Shown here piece after piece: positions 34,340 through 42,957 of a stretch of DNA of 64,000 nucleotides; position 1 is the first letter of the stretch; the number at the start of each line of letters is the position of its first letter. The stretch lies in NCBI GenBank assembly GCA_963790325.1, contig CAWBNY010000003.1, positions 1,364,001-1,428,000 on the forward strand, read 5' to 3'. The notes beneath the pieces are model-generated. The model was not told the DNA's origin. It made no database searches and was given only the letters and a program-made list of their open reading frames with translations. The translations under genes were made by a program, and so were the position numbers. The DNA comes from JAXDMK01 sp963790325. GTDB taxonomy: Bacteria > Actinomycetota > Acidimicrobiia > Acidimicrobiales > AC-14.

Positions 34340-34345
34340 TATCTT
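34340..34345 (+). promoter_or_regulatory. -10 element TATCTT for the XRE gene
   Basis: TATCTT is followed by 6 bases and then ATG 34352, so transcription would begin at or near the start codon (leaderless). A GATATC palindrome lies just upstream in the 43-bp divergent gap shared with uvrC. Confidence 0.5.
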
Positions 34346-34351
34346 GATGGG

Positions 34352-34681
34352 ATGACGGCAGCATCCCGGGTCAACCAGGCGAGGCGGGCGGCGGGGATCT
34401 CGCAGCGGGAGCTCTCCCGCCGGACGGGCGTCCCCCAGTCGGCCATCGCCCGCATCGAGCGGGGCCAGCAGGTCCCCCGCTCCGACACCCTCGACCGGCT
34501 GCTGGAAGCGTGCGGGTTCGAGCTCCGCCTCGGCCCGACCCGGGGTGGCGGCGTCGACCGGAGCCAGATCCTGGAGTGGCTCGCCCTGGCCCCGGAGGAA
34601 CGGCTCCGGCGGGCGACGGGCTACGGGCGCATGGTCGACCGGCTGCGCAACGCGAAACCGGTCGAGCGGACGGCCGGATGA
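34352..34681 (+). CDS. XRE-family helix-turn-helix protein (antitoxin-like)
   Basis: DNA-binding protein of 109 aa. The N-terminal Xre domain is clear: VNQARRAAGISQRELSRRTGVPQSAIARIERGQQVPRSDTL. The C-terminal part (SQILEWLALAPEERLRRATG) is a helical extension often seen in antitoxin-like regulators paired with nucleotidyltransferases. ATG 34352 appears leaderless. The stop overlaps the next start (ATGA), so the two genes form a coupled pair, probably autoregulated. Confidence 0.85.
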   Translation: MTAASRVNQARRAAGISQRELSRRTGVPQSAIARIERGQQVPRSDTLDRLLEACGFELRLGPTRGGGVDRSQILEWLALAPEERLRRATGYGRMVDRLRNAKPVERTAG

Positions 34682-35262
34682 GGGCGCCGTTCGATCCGAC
34701 GCTCGCCCTGCAGGTGCTCAACTCGCACCGCGTCGAGTACGTGCTCGTCGGGGGGCTGGCGGGCGAGATCCTGGGAGCGCCCCTGGCCACGAACGACATC
34801 GACGTCTGCTACCGGCGGACGCCCCAGAACATGGACCGGCTCGCCGCCGCCCTGCAGGCGCTCCACGCCCGACTGCGGGCGGCCGGGGTCGACAACGACC
34901 TTCCTTTCATCCTCGACGGGCGCACACTCGCCGCCGGCGACTCGTTCACCTTCGAGACCGACGCCGGCGACCTCGACCTCGTCGGGACTCCCCCCGGCAC
35001 CGGCGGGTTCCGCGATCTCGACGCCGGGGCCACCGCGTTCGACCTCGGGGAGGGTCTGGTGGTCCGCATCGTCGCCCTCGACGACCTCATCCGGATGAAA
35101 GAGGCGGCCGGACGCCCCAAGGACGAGTCGCATCTCCAGGTCCTCACCGAGCTGAGACGCACCGTCGAGGGGCGGAACAGGCGCCGCCCGAATAGGGTTG
35201 GTCACAACGCCGGCCTGGTATCCGGCGACATATCCGGCTCCGAGGCCGACAACCCCGTGTGA
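34678..35262 (+). CDS. Nucleotidyltransferase-fold protein (AbiEii/DUF6036-like, toxin candidate)
   Basis: Protein of 194 aa with a nucleotidyltransferase-like core. EYVLVGGLAGEILGAPLATNDIDVCYRR is the GG(S/A)...DxD region (T-x-D-I-D). A third acidic site may be in DAGDLDLVG. LVVRIVALDDLIRMKEAAGRPKDESHL is the usual C-terminal helix of these proteins. The last 25 residues look unstructured. Paired with an Xre gene through an ATGA overlap, it could be a toxin that nucleotidylates RNA or protein, or a housekeeping enzyme. Confidence 0.78.
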   Translation: MRAPFDPTLALQVLNSHRVEYVLVGGLAGEILGAPLATNDIDVCYRRTPQNMDRLAAALQALHARLRAAGVDNDLPFILDGRTLAAGDSFTFETDAGDLDLVGTPPGTGGFRDLDAGATAFDLGEGLVVRIVALDDLIRMKEAAGRPKDESHLQVLTELRRTVEGRNRRRPNRVGHNAGLVSGDISGSEADNPV

Positions 35263-35320
35263 GGCGACCAGGCTGTCTCCACCGGTCACCATCGGAGCCC
35301 CCCATCGGAGGTCAACCAAC

Positions 35321-36412
35321 ATGCTCCGGATTCAGGCGGCGCTGCCTGACCGCTACACGGCGGCCGGCCAGGACCAACTTGCCGGATGGATCGGCGACGC
35401 TCGGGCCGCGCTGGGCGAGCGGCTGCTCGTCCTCGGCCACCACTACCAGCGGGACGAGGTCATGCGGTGGGCCGACGCCCGTGGCGACTCCTACGGCCTC
35501 TCCCGGCTGGCGGCCGCGTCCCCGGCCGAGTTCATCGTCTTCTGCGGCGTCCACTTCATGGCCGAGTCGGCCGACATCCTCACCACCGACCACCAGGTCG
35601 TGATCCTCCCCGACCTCAACGCCGGCTGCTCCATGGCCGACATGGCCGACATCGACTCGGTGGAGGTGGCGTGGGACGAGTTGGCCGCGGTCACCGACAT
35701 CGACCGCGTCGTCCCCATCACCTACATGAACTCCTCGGCCGCCCTCAAGGCGTTCGTGGGGCGCAAGGGGGGGGCGGTGTGCACCTCGTCCAACGCCAAG
35801 GCGGTCGTGTCGTGGGCCCTCGAGCGGGCCGACAAGCTGCTCTTCTTCCCCGACCAGCACCTGGGCCGCAACACCGCCTTCCAGCTCGGGTTCGGCCCCG
35901 ACGACATGCGGGTGTGGAACCCCCGCCGCGACCTGGGCGGCCTGCAGGAGGCCGACGTCAAGGAGGCGACGTTCCTCCTGTGGAAGGGGCACTGCTCGGT
36001 CCACCAGCGCTTCACGGTGGCCCAGGTCGACGAGTTCCGGGCCGCCCACCCGGGCGGGATCGTCGTCGTCCACCCCGAGTGCGCCCGGGAGGTGGTCGAG
36101 GTCGCCGACCAGGTCGGGTCGACCGACTACATCATCCGAGCGGTCGACGCCGCCCCCGCCGGCTCCACCATCGCGGTGGGCACCGAGATCCACCTCGTCC
36201 AGCGGCTGGCGGCCGAGCACCCCGACATCACCGTCGTCTCCCTCGACCCGTTGGTCTGCCCGTGCTCGACCATGTTCCGCATCGACGCCGCCCACCTGGC
36301 GTGGGTCCTGGAGAACCTGGTCGAGGGTCGGGTGGTCAACCAGATCAAGGTCGACCCCGATGTCGCCGAAAATGCGAGGGTGGCCCTCCAACGGATGCTC
36401 GAGATCGTCTGA
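35321..36412 (+). CDS. nadA: Quinolinate synthase NadA
   Basis: [4Fe-4S] enzyme of NAD synthesis that condenses iminoaspartate with dihydroxyacetone phosphate to quinolinate (363 aa). Conserved blocks are LGHHYQRDEVMRWAD, NAGCSMADMAD, TYMNSSAALKAFVG, FFPDQHLGRNTA and TEIHLVQRL. The cluster cysteines are C103, C225 (KGHCSVH) and one of C313/C315 (CPCSTM). The start is ATG 35321 with GGAGG (35306-35310) 10 bases upstream. nadB and nadC are not adjacent. Confidence 0.96.
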   Translation: MLRIQAALPDRYTAAGQDQLAGWIGDARAALGERLLVLGHHYQRDEVMRWADARGDSYGLSRLAAASPAEFIVFCGVHFMAESADILTTDHQVVILPDLNAGCSMADMADIDSVEVAWDELAAVTDIDRVVPITYMNSSAALKAFVGRKGGAVCTSSNAKAVVSWALERADKLLFFPDQHLGRNTAFQLGFGPDDMRVWNPRRDLGGLQEADVKEATFLLWKGHCSVHQRFTVAQVDEFRAAHPGGIVVVHPECAREVVEVADQVGSTDYIIRAVDAAPAGSTIAVGTEIHLVQRLAAEHPDITVVSLDPLVCPCSTMFRIDAAHLAWVLENLVEGRVVNQIKVDPDVAENARVALQRMLEIV

Positions 36413-36416
36413 CGAC

Positions 36417-37472
36417 GTGCCCTCGACGCAGGTGAACGACACGGGGGCGCCCGTCCGCACGGCGGTGATCGGGGCCGGCTACTGGGGCCCCAACATCATC
36501 CGCAACCTCACCCACAACGCCAAGGCCGACCTGGTCTGGGTGTGCGACCTCGACGAGGCCCGGGCGAAAAAGGCCGTCGGCCGCTACTCGACGGTGCGGA
36601 CGACCACGTCGGTCGAGCAGGTTCTGAACGACGCGACCGTCGAGGCGGTGGCGGTGGCCACCCCCGCCGCCACCCACTGGGCCATCGCCTCGGCCGCCCT
36701 GGAGGCGGGCAAGCACGTCCTCATCGAGAAGCCCCTGGCCTCCACCGTCGAGGAAGGGGAGAAGATGGTGGCCCTGGCCGCCGAGCAGGGCCTGGTCCTC
36801 ATGTGCGACCACACCTACTGCTACACGCCGGCGGTCCAGAAGATCCGTGACCTGGTCGTTTCCGGGACCCTGGGCGAGCTGCTCTACGTCGACTCGGTGC
36901 GGATCAACCTGGGCCTGGTCCAGCGCGACATCGACGTGTTCTGGGACCTGGCGCCCCACGACCTCTCCATCCTCGACTTCATCCTCCCTCCCCGGTGGGC
37001 GCCCACCGAGGTCGCGGCCCACGGGGCCGACCCCCTCCACGCGGGCAAGGCGTGCGTCGGCTACCTCACCCTCAAGCTGGGCGAGGGGGCGGTGGCCCAC
37101 GTCCACGTCAACTGGCTGAGCCCGACCAAGATCCGCACCATGGTCATCGGCGGCTCCCGGCGGACCCTGCTGTGGGACGACCTCAACCCCACCCAGCGGC
37201 TGAGCATCTTCGACCGCGGGGTCGACGTGGCCGGGTTCCCGGAGGACGAGACCAAGCGCCAGATCCTCGTCTCCTACCGGCTGGGGGAGATGATCGCCCC
37301 CGCCCTGCCGGAGACGGAGGCGCTGCAGGCCTCGCTCACCGAGTTCCTCACGTGCATCCGCCAGGGGCGGACGCCCCTCACCGACGGCAACGCCGGGCTC
37401 CGGGTGCTGCGCACGCTGGAGGCGGCGGGGGCCAGCCTGGCCGACGGCGGCCGCCTCACCCGCCTGCGGTGA
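36417..37472 (+). CDS. Gfo/Idh/MocA-family sugar dehydrogenase (WbpB-like)
   Basis: NAD(P)-dependent oxidoreductase of 351 aa. The Rossmann motif is RTAVIGAGYWGPNIIRNL. VATPAATHWAIASAALEAGKHVLIEKPLA carries the family EKP lysine, and the C-terminal domain has FWDLAPHDLSILDFIL. Next to a WbpD-like acetyltransferase (GTGA overlap) and a WbpE-like aminotransferase, it probably oxidises a UDP-N-acetyl-glucosaminuronate at C3. The start is GTG 36417; GTG 36432 is equally possible. No clear ribosome site, so it may be coupled to nadA 4 bp upstream. Confidence 0.85.
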   Translation: MPSTQVNDTGAPVRTAVIGAGYWGPNIIRNLTHNAKADLVWVCDLDEARAKKAVGRYSTVRTTTSVEQVLNDATVEAVAVATPAATHWAIASAALEAGKHVLIEKPLASTVEEGEKMVALAAEQGLVLMCDHTYCYTPAVQKIRDLVVSGTLGELLYVDSVRINLGLVQRDIDVFWDLAPHDLSILDFILPPRWAPTEVAAHGADPLHAGKACVGYLTLKLGEGAVAHVHVNWLSPTKIRTMVIGGSRRTLLWDDLNPTQRLSIFDRGVDVAGFPEDETKRQILVSYRLGEMIAPALPETEALQASLTEFLTCIRQGRTPLTDGNAGLRVLRTLEAAGASLADGGRLTRLR

Positions 37473-38032
37473 CCGTCTTCGTCCACCCGGCGGGCATCTG
37501 CGAGTCGGACACGGTCGGAGACGGGACGCGGGTGTGGGCGTTCGCCCACGTCCTGCCGGGGGCGGTGGTGGGCGAACGCTGCAACCTGTGTGACGGCGTC
37601 TTCGTCGAGGGCGGGGCCCGCCTGGGAAACAACGTCACGTTGAAGAACGGGGTGGCGGTGTGGGACCTCGTCACCATCGAGGACGACGTGTTCGTCGGGC
37701 CGGCGGCGGCGTTCACCAACGATCTCCGCCCCCGGGCGGCGGTGAAGAAGCCCCCGTCGGAGCTGGTGCCGACCCTGGTGCGGCGGGGGGCGACGATCGG
37801 GGCCAACGCCACCATCGTGTGCGGGGTCACCGTCGGCGAGGAGGCCTTCGTGGCCGCGGGGGCGGTCGTCCACCGGGACGTGCCCGCCCACGGGCTGGTC
37901 ATGGGCAATCCCGCCCGCCTCCGGGGCTGGGTGTGCACCTGCGCCGCCCCCCTGCCCGACTCGCTGGTGTGCGAGGAGTGCGGACTCGGGTTCCGGCTGG
38001 TCGACGACGCGGTCGGGCTGGTCCCGAGCTAG
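37469..38032 (+). CDS. WbpD-like hexapeptide N-acetyltransferase with C-terminal zinc ribbon
   Basis: Left-handed beta-helix acetyltransferase, 187 aa. Hexapeptide rungs run from TRVWAFAHVLPGAVVGERCN to ATIVCGVTVGEEAFVAAGAV. FTNDLRPRA and VMGNPARLRGW match acyltransferases that acetylate the C3 amino group of UDP-2-acetamido-3-amino sugars. After the helix are CTCAA and CEECG, a likely zinc ribbon. GTG 37469 overlaps the previous stop. Its stop shares a CTAG with the stop of the convergent aminotransferase. Confidence 0.86.
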   Translation: MTVFVHPAGICESDTVGDGTRVWAFAHVLPGAVVGERCNLCDGVFVEGGARLGNNVTLKNGVAVWDLVTIEDDVFVGPAAAFTNDLRPRAAVKKPPSELVPTLVRRGATIGANATIVCGVTVGEEAFVAAGAVVHRDVPAHGLVMGNPARLRGWVCTCAAPLPDSLVCEECGLGFRLVDDAVGLVPS

Positions 38033-39114
38033 CCGAGGGCGGCGACCAGGGCGGCCACCACCAGGTCGACCTCCTCGTCCTCCATGAGCGGGTCGATGGG
38101 CAGGGAGAGGACTTCGGACGCGGCCCGCTCGGCCGCCGGGCAGGGGCGGGGGGTCCACCGGGCCAGCGCCGGCTGCCGGGACAGGGCCACCGGGTAGTGG
38201 ATGCCGGTCTGGACACCGGCCGCGCCGAGATCGGCCATGATCCGGGTCCGGTCGGCGGCGGGCACCCGCACCACGAGCAGGTGGTGGACGGCGCCGTCCT
38301 CCCAGTCGACGGGGAGGCCGTCGGGCAGGAGCTCCCGGTAGCGGTCGGCCAGCCGGCGCCGGCGCTCGGTCCACTCCGGCAGGTGACGGAGCTTCACCGA
38401 CAGCCAGGCGGCCTGGACCCCGTCGAGGCGGGAGCACCAGCCGATCACGTCGTGGCGGTACTTCTCGGCGCTGCCGTGGTCGCGAAGCACCTTGACCCGG
38501 TCGATCAGGGCAGGGTCGTCGGAGACCACCGCGCCCCCGTCGCCCAGAGCGCCGAGGTTCTTGCCCGGGTAGAAGCTGAAGGCGGCGGCGGTGCCCGCGG
38601 ACCCGACCGGCAGGCCCCGCCAGGTGGCGAGGTGGGCTTGGGCCGCGTCCTCCACCACCGTCAGCCCCTCGCCCCGCCAAGCCTCGATCGCATCGAACGG
38701 GACCACGTGGCCGTAGAGGTGGACGGGGACGACAGCCCGGGTGCGATCGGTGCGCACGGCGTCGACCGCACCCCCCGTGAGCAGCAGCGATGCCCGATCG
38801 ACGTCGGCCACCACCGGCGTCGCGCCGGCGTGGACGACCGCCTCGGCGGTGGCGACGAAGGTCATGGCGGGGACGACGACCTCGTCCCCCGGTCCGATCC
38901 CGGCCGCCACCAGGGCGAGGGTGACGGCGTCGGTGCCCGACCCGCAGCCGGCGGCCGCGACCCGTCCGTGGGCGGTCGCCAGCTCCTGCTCGAAGGCGGC
39001 CGTCGGGCCCGCCCCCACGAAGGCGCTGCCGGCGACCACCCGATGGAAGGCCTCCTCCAGCTCGGCCGCGATCGAGCGGTGGAGGCGGCCGAGGTCGAGG
39101 AAGGGGACGGTCAC
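38029..39114 (-). CDS. DegT/DnrJ/EryC1/StrS aminotransferase (WbpE-like)
   Basis: PLP-dependent sugar aminotransferase, 361 aa. It begins VPFLDLGRLHRSIAAELEEA. The cofactor site includes GCGSGTDAVTLAL, VVEDAAQAH and the Schiff-base lysine K185 in FSFYPGKNLGALGDGG. GIHYPVALSRQPAL is typical of the C-terminal part. With the neighbouring dehydrogenase and acetyltransferase it completes a WbpB/WbpE/WbpD set for a 2,3-diacetamido sugar acid. GTG 39114 overlaps the stop of the flippase upstream. First of the four genes here in position, but last in the leftward transcript. Confidence 0.92.
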   Translation of the reverse strand: MTVPFLDLGRLHRSIAAELEEAFHRVVAGSAFVGAGPTAAFEQELATAHGRVAAAGCGSGTDAVTLALVAAGIGPGDEVVVPAMTFVATAEAVVHAGATPVVADVDRASLLLTGGAVDAVRTDRTRAVVPVHLYGHVVPFDAIEAWRGEGLTVVEDAAQAHLATWRGLPVGSAGTAAAFSFYPGKNLGALGDGGAVVSDDPALIDRVKVLRDHGSAEKYRHDVIGWCSRLDGVQAAWLSVKLRHLPEWTERRRRLADRYRELLPDGLPVDWEDGAVHHLLVVRVPAADRTRIMADLGAAGVQTGIHYPVALSRQPALARWTPRPCPAAERAASEVLSLPIDPLMEDEEVDLVVAALVAALG

Positions 39115-40583
39115 GGCGCCGGCCGCCGTCGGGGCATCGAGACGATCCCCGTCCCCAGGAGCAACGCCGGGAAGGCGGCCACGCACGCCATCTTGGCCGG
39201 CACCGACAGCCACAGGGGGCCGAAGCTGAGCTGGCCGAGGAACAGGTACGGGATCGTGAGCAGGAGGACCAGACCGACCGCCCGCAGGTCGTAGGGCACC
39301 CGCTCGATGCGGCCGGCGGCGACGTAGAGGCCCACGGCCAGGTAGGCGAACCCGACGACCGTGGCCGCGGCCGCCCCGACGGCGCCCCACCGGGGCACGA
39401 GCACGAGGCACGCGCCCAGGTTGACCACCGCCGCGATCGCGGTGTGGACGGCCATGGGCCCGGTCCGGCGGTGGATGAGCATGGTCGACTGCACCGCCAC
39501 CGTCGTCGAGAACAGGACCAGGGCCAGCACGAGGAGGGGGACGAGGCCGGCGGCGGTGCCGAAGTCGTCGCCCCCGCCGACGGCGGTGAGCTCGGTGGCC
39601 AGGGCGCCCAGGAGGGCGGCCAGGCAGGCGGCCCCGGCGACGCTGCGGGTGAGGGCCCGCGCCCGCTCGTGGACCGACGCCTCCGGGTCCCGCCGGTGGA
39701 GCTCGAGCACCGACGCCGTCCACCCCGTCCTGAAGCCGTAGACGGCCCAGAGCATGAGCAGGGCGATCTTGTTGGCGAGGGCGTAGTAGCCCACCTCCTC
39801 CAGGTCGACGAACCGGACCAGGACGAGCCGGTCGACGACCATCAGGCTCCAGAAGGCGATGCCCATCGGGATCAGGGGCAGGCCGACGGGGAGCAGGCTG
39901 CGCAGGGCGGGCGCCGCACCCGCCACCCGGACGCCGAGGAGCCGGCGGGACACGAACACGTCGTAGGCGAGGGCGGCGGCCGAGCCGGCGGCCAGGCCCA
40001 GGAGCACACCCGAGACCCCCCAGTCGGCCACCAGGGCCAGCCACGCCCCGACCCCGCCGCCGACAAGGGCCCGCAGCACGCCGGAGAAGGCGAAGGCGAA
40101 GGGCTTGCGGTCGAGGCGGAGCACCTCGTTGGTGTACATGAACGCCACCGCCGGGGGCACACCCAGGACCGCCGCCACCAGCACCGAGTCGCCCACCGTC
40201 CCGCCGAGGAGGAGGTGGGTGAGCTGGCCCCGGAACAGCAGGACCGCCCCGCAGCCCACGATGCCCGTGACCAGCAGGAACGTGAACCCGGAGGAGACCA
40301 GCGTGCGCCGGGAGGCGTCCGAGTCCTGGTGGTAGAAGGACGCGACCACGGCCTGGTCGAGCCCGCAGAGCAGGACGGTGGACAGCAGGGTGACCAGCAC
40401 CGACAGGACGTCGAGGGCCCCGAAGTCGGCGGGGCCGAGGGCCCGGGTGAAGAGGGGGGTGGTGGCCGCGCTCAGGGCCTGGCCGACGACGAGGCCGACG
40501 CCGAAGACGGCGACCTCCCGGTCGAGGCCGGAGCGAGGCGTCGATGCCGGCGCGACCGGCGGGTCGGGGTGGATCGCGGTCAC
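39111..40583 (-). CDS. Polysaccharide flippase (Wzx/MOP superfamily)
   Basis: Multi-spanning membrane protein (490 aa) with about 12-14 hydrophobic segments. The N-terminal VAVFGVGLVVGQALSAATTPLFTRALGPADFGALDVL is the MOP-type polysaccharide exporter pattern. A central VDRLVLVRFVDLEEVGYYALANKIA is the matching motif of the second half. It would flip lipid-linked repeat units across the membrane. GTG 40583 overlaps the glycosyltransferase stop (GTGA), and its own stop overlaps the aminotransferase start. Confidence 0.9.
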   Translation of the reverse strand: MTAIHPDPPVAPASTPRSGLDREVAVFGVGLVVGQALSAATTPLFTRALGPADFGALDVLSVLVTLLSTVLLCGLDQAVVASFYHQDSDASRRTLVSSGFTFLLVTGIVGCGAVLLFRGQLTHLLLGGTVGDSVLVAAVLGVPPAVAFMYTNEVLRLDRKPFAFAFSGVLRALVGGGVGAWLALVADWGVSGVLLGLAAGSAAALAYDVFVSRRLLGVRVAGAAPALRSLLPVGLPLIPMGIAFWSLMVVDRLVLVRFVDLEEVGYYALANKIALLMLWAVYGFRTGWTASVLELHRRDPEASVHERARALTRSVAGAACLAALLGALATELTAVGGGDDFGTAAGLVPLLVLALVLFSTTVAVQSTMLIHRRTGPMAVHTAIAAVVNLGACLVLVPRWGAVGAAAATVVGFAYLAVGLYVAAGRIERVPYDLRAVGLVLLLTIPYLFLGQLSFGPLWLSVPAKMACVAAFPALLLGTGIVSMPRRRPAP

Positions 40584-41614
40584 TCGGCCTTGGCCCGCGA
40601 CCGCCCCCATCCGGTCCGGATGCGGCCGGCGGCAGCGGCGGCGGCGCTGGCGGCGAAGCCGGCCCCCCACGATGCGTGCATGGCGGGGAAGGCGACGGCC
40701 ATCGCCACCGGGCTGGCGTGGTGGCGGCGGGGGTGGGCGTGGACGACCCCGGCGGCGACGACCGCGGCGTAGCCGGCCGCGCCCAGTCCCACGACGACCC
40801 GTCCCCGGTGGGTGACGGCCAGGACGGGCGCGATGGCGGCCGCCACCACCGCCACCGGCGGGACCAGGTGGCGGACCTTGAACGACCCGTGGTGGCGTCC
40901 GAGGACGCGGGCCTTCCACCAGCCGTAGTGCCAGAACTGGCGGCTGAGGGCGGTGAGCGACCGCCGGGGCCGGTAGGTCGAGTTGATGGAGGGGTCGAAC
41001 ACAAGCCGGGCGCCGGCCTGGCGCAGCCGCCAGTTGAGCTCGTAGTCCTCGTTGCGCTGGAGCCCCTCGTCGAAGCCGCCGACGGCCAGCACCGGGTCGA
41101 TCCAGTAGGCGGGGTGGCTGATGGTGTCGACCTGGCGGCGGCGGGTGGCGAAGCGGTGGGGCGAGGCCATCCCGAACGGGGAGGCCATGGCCAGGCCGAT
41201 GGCGATCGAGCGGGGGTCGACGCCGACGTGGTCGTAGGTGCCGCCCACGCCCGTGGCCGACGTCTCCCGCAGGACGGCGACGGTGCGCTCGACGTAGGTG
41301 GGCGACGGGACGCCGTGGGACGAGAAGAAGCACACCACGTCGCCCTTGGCCGCCCGCAGGCCGATGTTGCAGGCCGACGGGATGCGGCGGGCGGGGTTGT
41401 CGAGCACCCGCAGCCACGGGTGGTCGGCGGCGAGGGACTCGACCGCCTGCCGGCAGCCGTCGGTGGACCGGCCGTCGACCACGATCACGTCGAGCAGGTC
41501 CGACGGCCACGTCTGGGCCGCGAACGCCTCCAGGCAGGGCTCGATGGACCCGGTCTCGTTGTACATCGGGATGACGACGGTGACGACGGGGTCGGCCGGC
41601 GGGGTGGGCCTCAT
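40580..41614 (-). CDS. Family 2 glycosyltransferase
   Basis: Membrane-associated inverting glycosyltransferase, 344 aa. The GT-A domain has TVVIPMYNETGSIEPCLEAF, then VIVVDGRSTDGC with the nucleotide-binding acidic residue. FDEGLQRNEDYELNWRLRQAG is the catalytic-base region. The C-terminal third has hydrophobic segments (VAVVAAAIAPVLAVT and following) that would anchor it. Similar to ExoA-type succinoglycan transferases. ATG 41614 overlaps the stop of the priming transferase (ATGA). Confidence 0.92.
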   Translation of the reverse strand: MRPTPPADPVVTVVIPMYNETGSIEPCLEAFAAQTWPSDLLDVIVVDGRSTDGCRQAVESLAADHPWLRVLDNPARRIPSACNIGLRAAKGDVVCFFSSHGVPSPTYVERTVAVLRETSATGVGGTYDHVGVDPRSIAIGLAMASPFGMASPHRFATRRRQVDTISHPAYWIDPVLAVGGFDEGLQRNEDYELNWRLRQAGARLVFDPSINSTYRPRRSLTALSRQFWHYGWWKARVLGRHHGSFKVRHLVPPVAVVAAAIAPVLAVTHRGRVVVGLGAAGYAAVVAAGVVHAHPRRHHASPVAMAVAFPAMHASWGAGFAASAAAAAAGRIRTGWGRSRAKAE

Positions 41615-42957
41615 CGCCCGTCCCGACCGATCACGCTGCGGACGGTGCGGCCGATGATGCGCAGGTCGAGGGCCACGCCCTGGTGGCGCAGGTAGTAGAA
41701 CTCGTACTGGAGCTTCTCGATGGCGTCGGCCTCGTTGGCCCCGTAGTCGTACTTGACCTGGGCCCAGCCGGTGAGGCCGGGCCGGACCAGGTGGCGGAGG
41801 CGGTAGAAGGGGATCTTGCCCTCCAGCTCCTCCACGTAGCGGGGCTGCTCGGGCCGGGGGCCGACCACCGACAGGTGACCTCGGAGGATGTTGGTCATCT
41901 GGGGCAGCTCGTCGAGGTGGGTCCTGCGCAGCCAGGCGCCGAACGGGGTGATCCGGGGGTCGTGGTCGGCCGTCCACTCGGTGCTGGCGTCGGCGCCGGC
42001 CGGGCGCATGGTGCGGAACTTGACCATCCGGAAGACCCGGCCGTTCTTGCCCACCCGGTCCTGGCGGTAGAAGAGGCGGCCCCGGTTGCCGAACCGGTTG
42101 CCGACGACGACGACCGGCACCACCACTGCCAGGACGAGGAGCCCGGCGGCCGACACGACCACGTCGAGGATGCGCTTCATGCGCCCGTAGCGGGCCCGGT
42201 GGATCTCGCCGATGTCGAACATGAGCGAGACCCGCTCCAACTCGGAGACGGGCAGCTTGCCCAGCCACTGCTCGTAGAAGAGGGAGAGGGTCCGGATGCG
42301 CACGCCGGACTCGTGGAGGATGGCGGCCTGGGCCACGATCGAGTCGTCGGCCTGGGCGGCCCGATCGAGGACGACGGCGGTGGCCTGGCCCTCGGCGACC
42401 GCCTCCACCAGCGGCTGGCGGCGGGGGTCGGCCGACGGGACCGCCGCCACCTCGGGGGGCATCACGCAGACGAGCACCGCCGGCCGCTCGGGGGTGAGGG
42501 CGAGCTCGTCGACCAGGTGCATGCCCTCGCCCAGGCCGGCGACGACGACCACCCGGTCCCGCTGCCCGGCCCGGGCCCGACCGTTCTTGGACAGGGTGCA
42601 GCAGGCGGCGTAGAAGGGGATGAGGGCGGCGGCGGCCCCGAAGACCACGAACCGGGGCAGGAGGGCGGAGCCGGTGAGGAGCTGGAGGACGGAGATCCCG
42701 CCGGCGGCGACCATGGTGGAGCCGGCGGAGGCCGCCACCGCGGTGCGGAGCGACCGGGAGAGGTCGGGGAGACCGGCGCCGTAGGAGGCCAGGAGGAGCA
42801 GGCCGACGTAGGCGATGGCCCAGGTGAACCGGGACGAACCGGTGAGGTCGTACTGGTGGGCGACGGCGTGGGCCTTGCTCAGGCCGAGGACGGCCGCCAG
42901 GGTCCCGAGCACCACCAACGAGCGGGCAGCACGACGCACGAGTACTAGATCGACCAC
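41611..42957 (-). CDS. Undecaprenyl-phosphate sugar phosphotransferase (priming enzyme)
   Basis: Starts polysaccharide synthesis by moving a sugar phosphate onto undecaprenyl phosphate (448 aa). N-terminal membrane helices lead into a CoA-binding-like domain (VVVVAGLGEGMHLVDEL). One more membrane helix (VVVSAAGLLVLAVVVPVVVV) precedes the catalytic domain: RLFYRQDRVGKNGRVFRMVKFRTM, TPFGAWLRRTHLDELPQ and LSVVGPRPEQP. This is the complete WbaP/PglC signature. The start is taken as GTG 42957; the frame is open further upstream without support. It heads the leftward four-gene unit. Confidence 0.93.
   Translation of the reverse strand: MVDLVLVRRAARSLVVLGTLAAVLGLSKAHAVAHQYDLTGSSRFTWAIAYVGLLLLASYGAGLPDLSRSLRTAVAASAGSTMVAAGGISVLQLLTGSALLPRFVVFGAAAALIPFYAACCTLSKNGRARAGQRDRVVVVAGLGEGMHLVDELALTPERPAVLVCVMPPEVAAVPSADPRRQPLVEAVAEGQATAVVLDRAAQADDSIVAQAAILHESGVRIRTLSLFYEQWLGKLPVSELERVSLMFDIGEIHRARYGRMKRILDVVVSAAGLLVLAVVVPVVVVGNRFGNRGRLFYRQDRVGKNGRVFRMVKFRTMRPAGADASTEWTADHDPRITPFGAWLRRTHLDELPQMTNILRGHLSVVGPRPEQPRYVEELEGKIPFYRLRHLVRPGLTGWAQVKYDYGANEADAIEKLQYEFYYLRHQGVALDLRIIGRTVRSVIGRDGR

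Noticed and set aside
34309..34488. Upstream extension of uvrC
   Set aside because: It overlaps the Xre gene on the other strand; UvrC begins shortly before the GIY domain at ATG 34308.
39111..41510. 799-aa minus-strand frame joining two proteins
   Set aside because: Only the part from 40583 codes for the flippase; upstream is the shadow of the GT2 gene, and a GTG with a GTGA overlap marks the real start.
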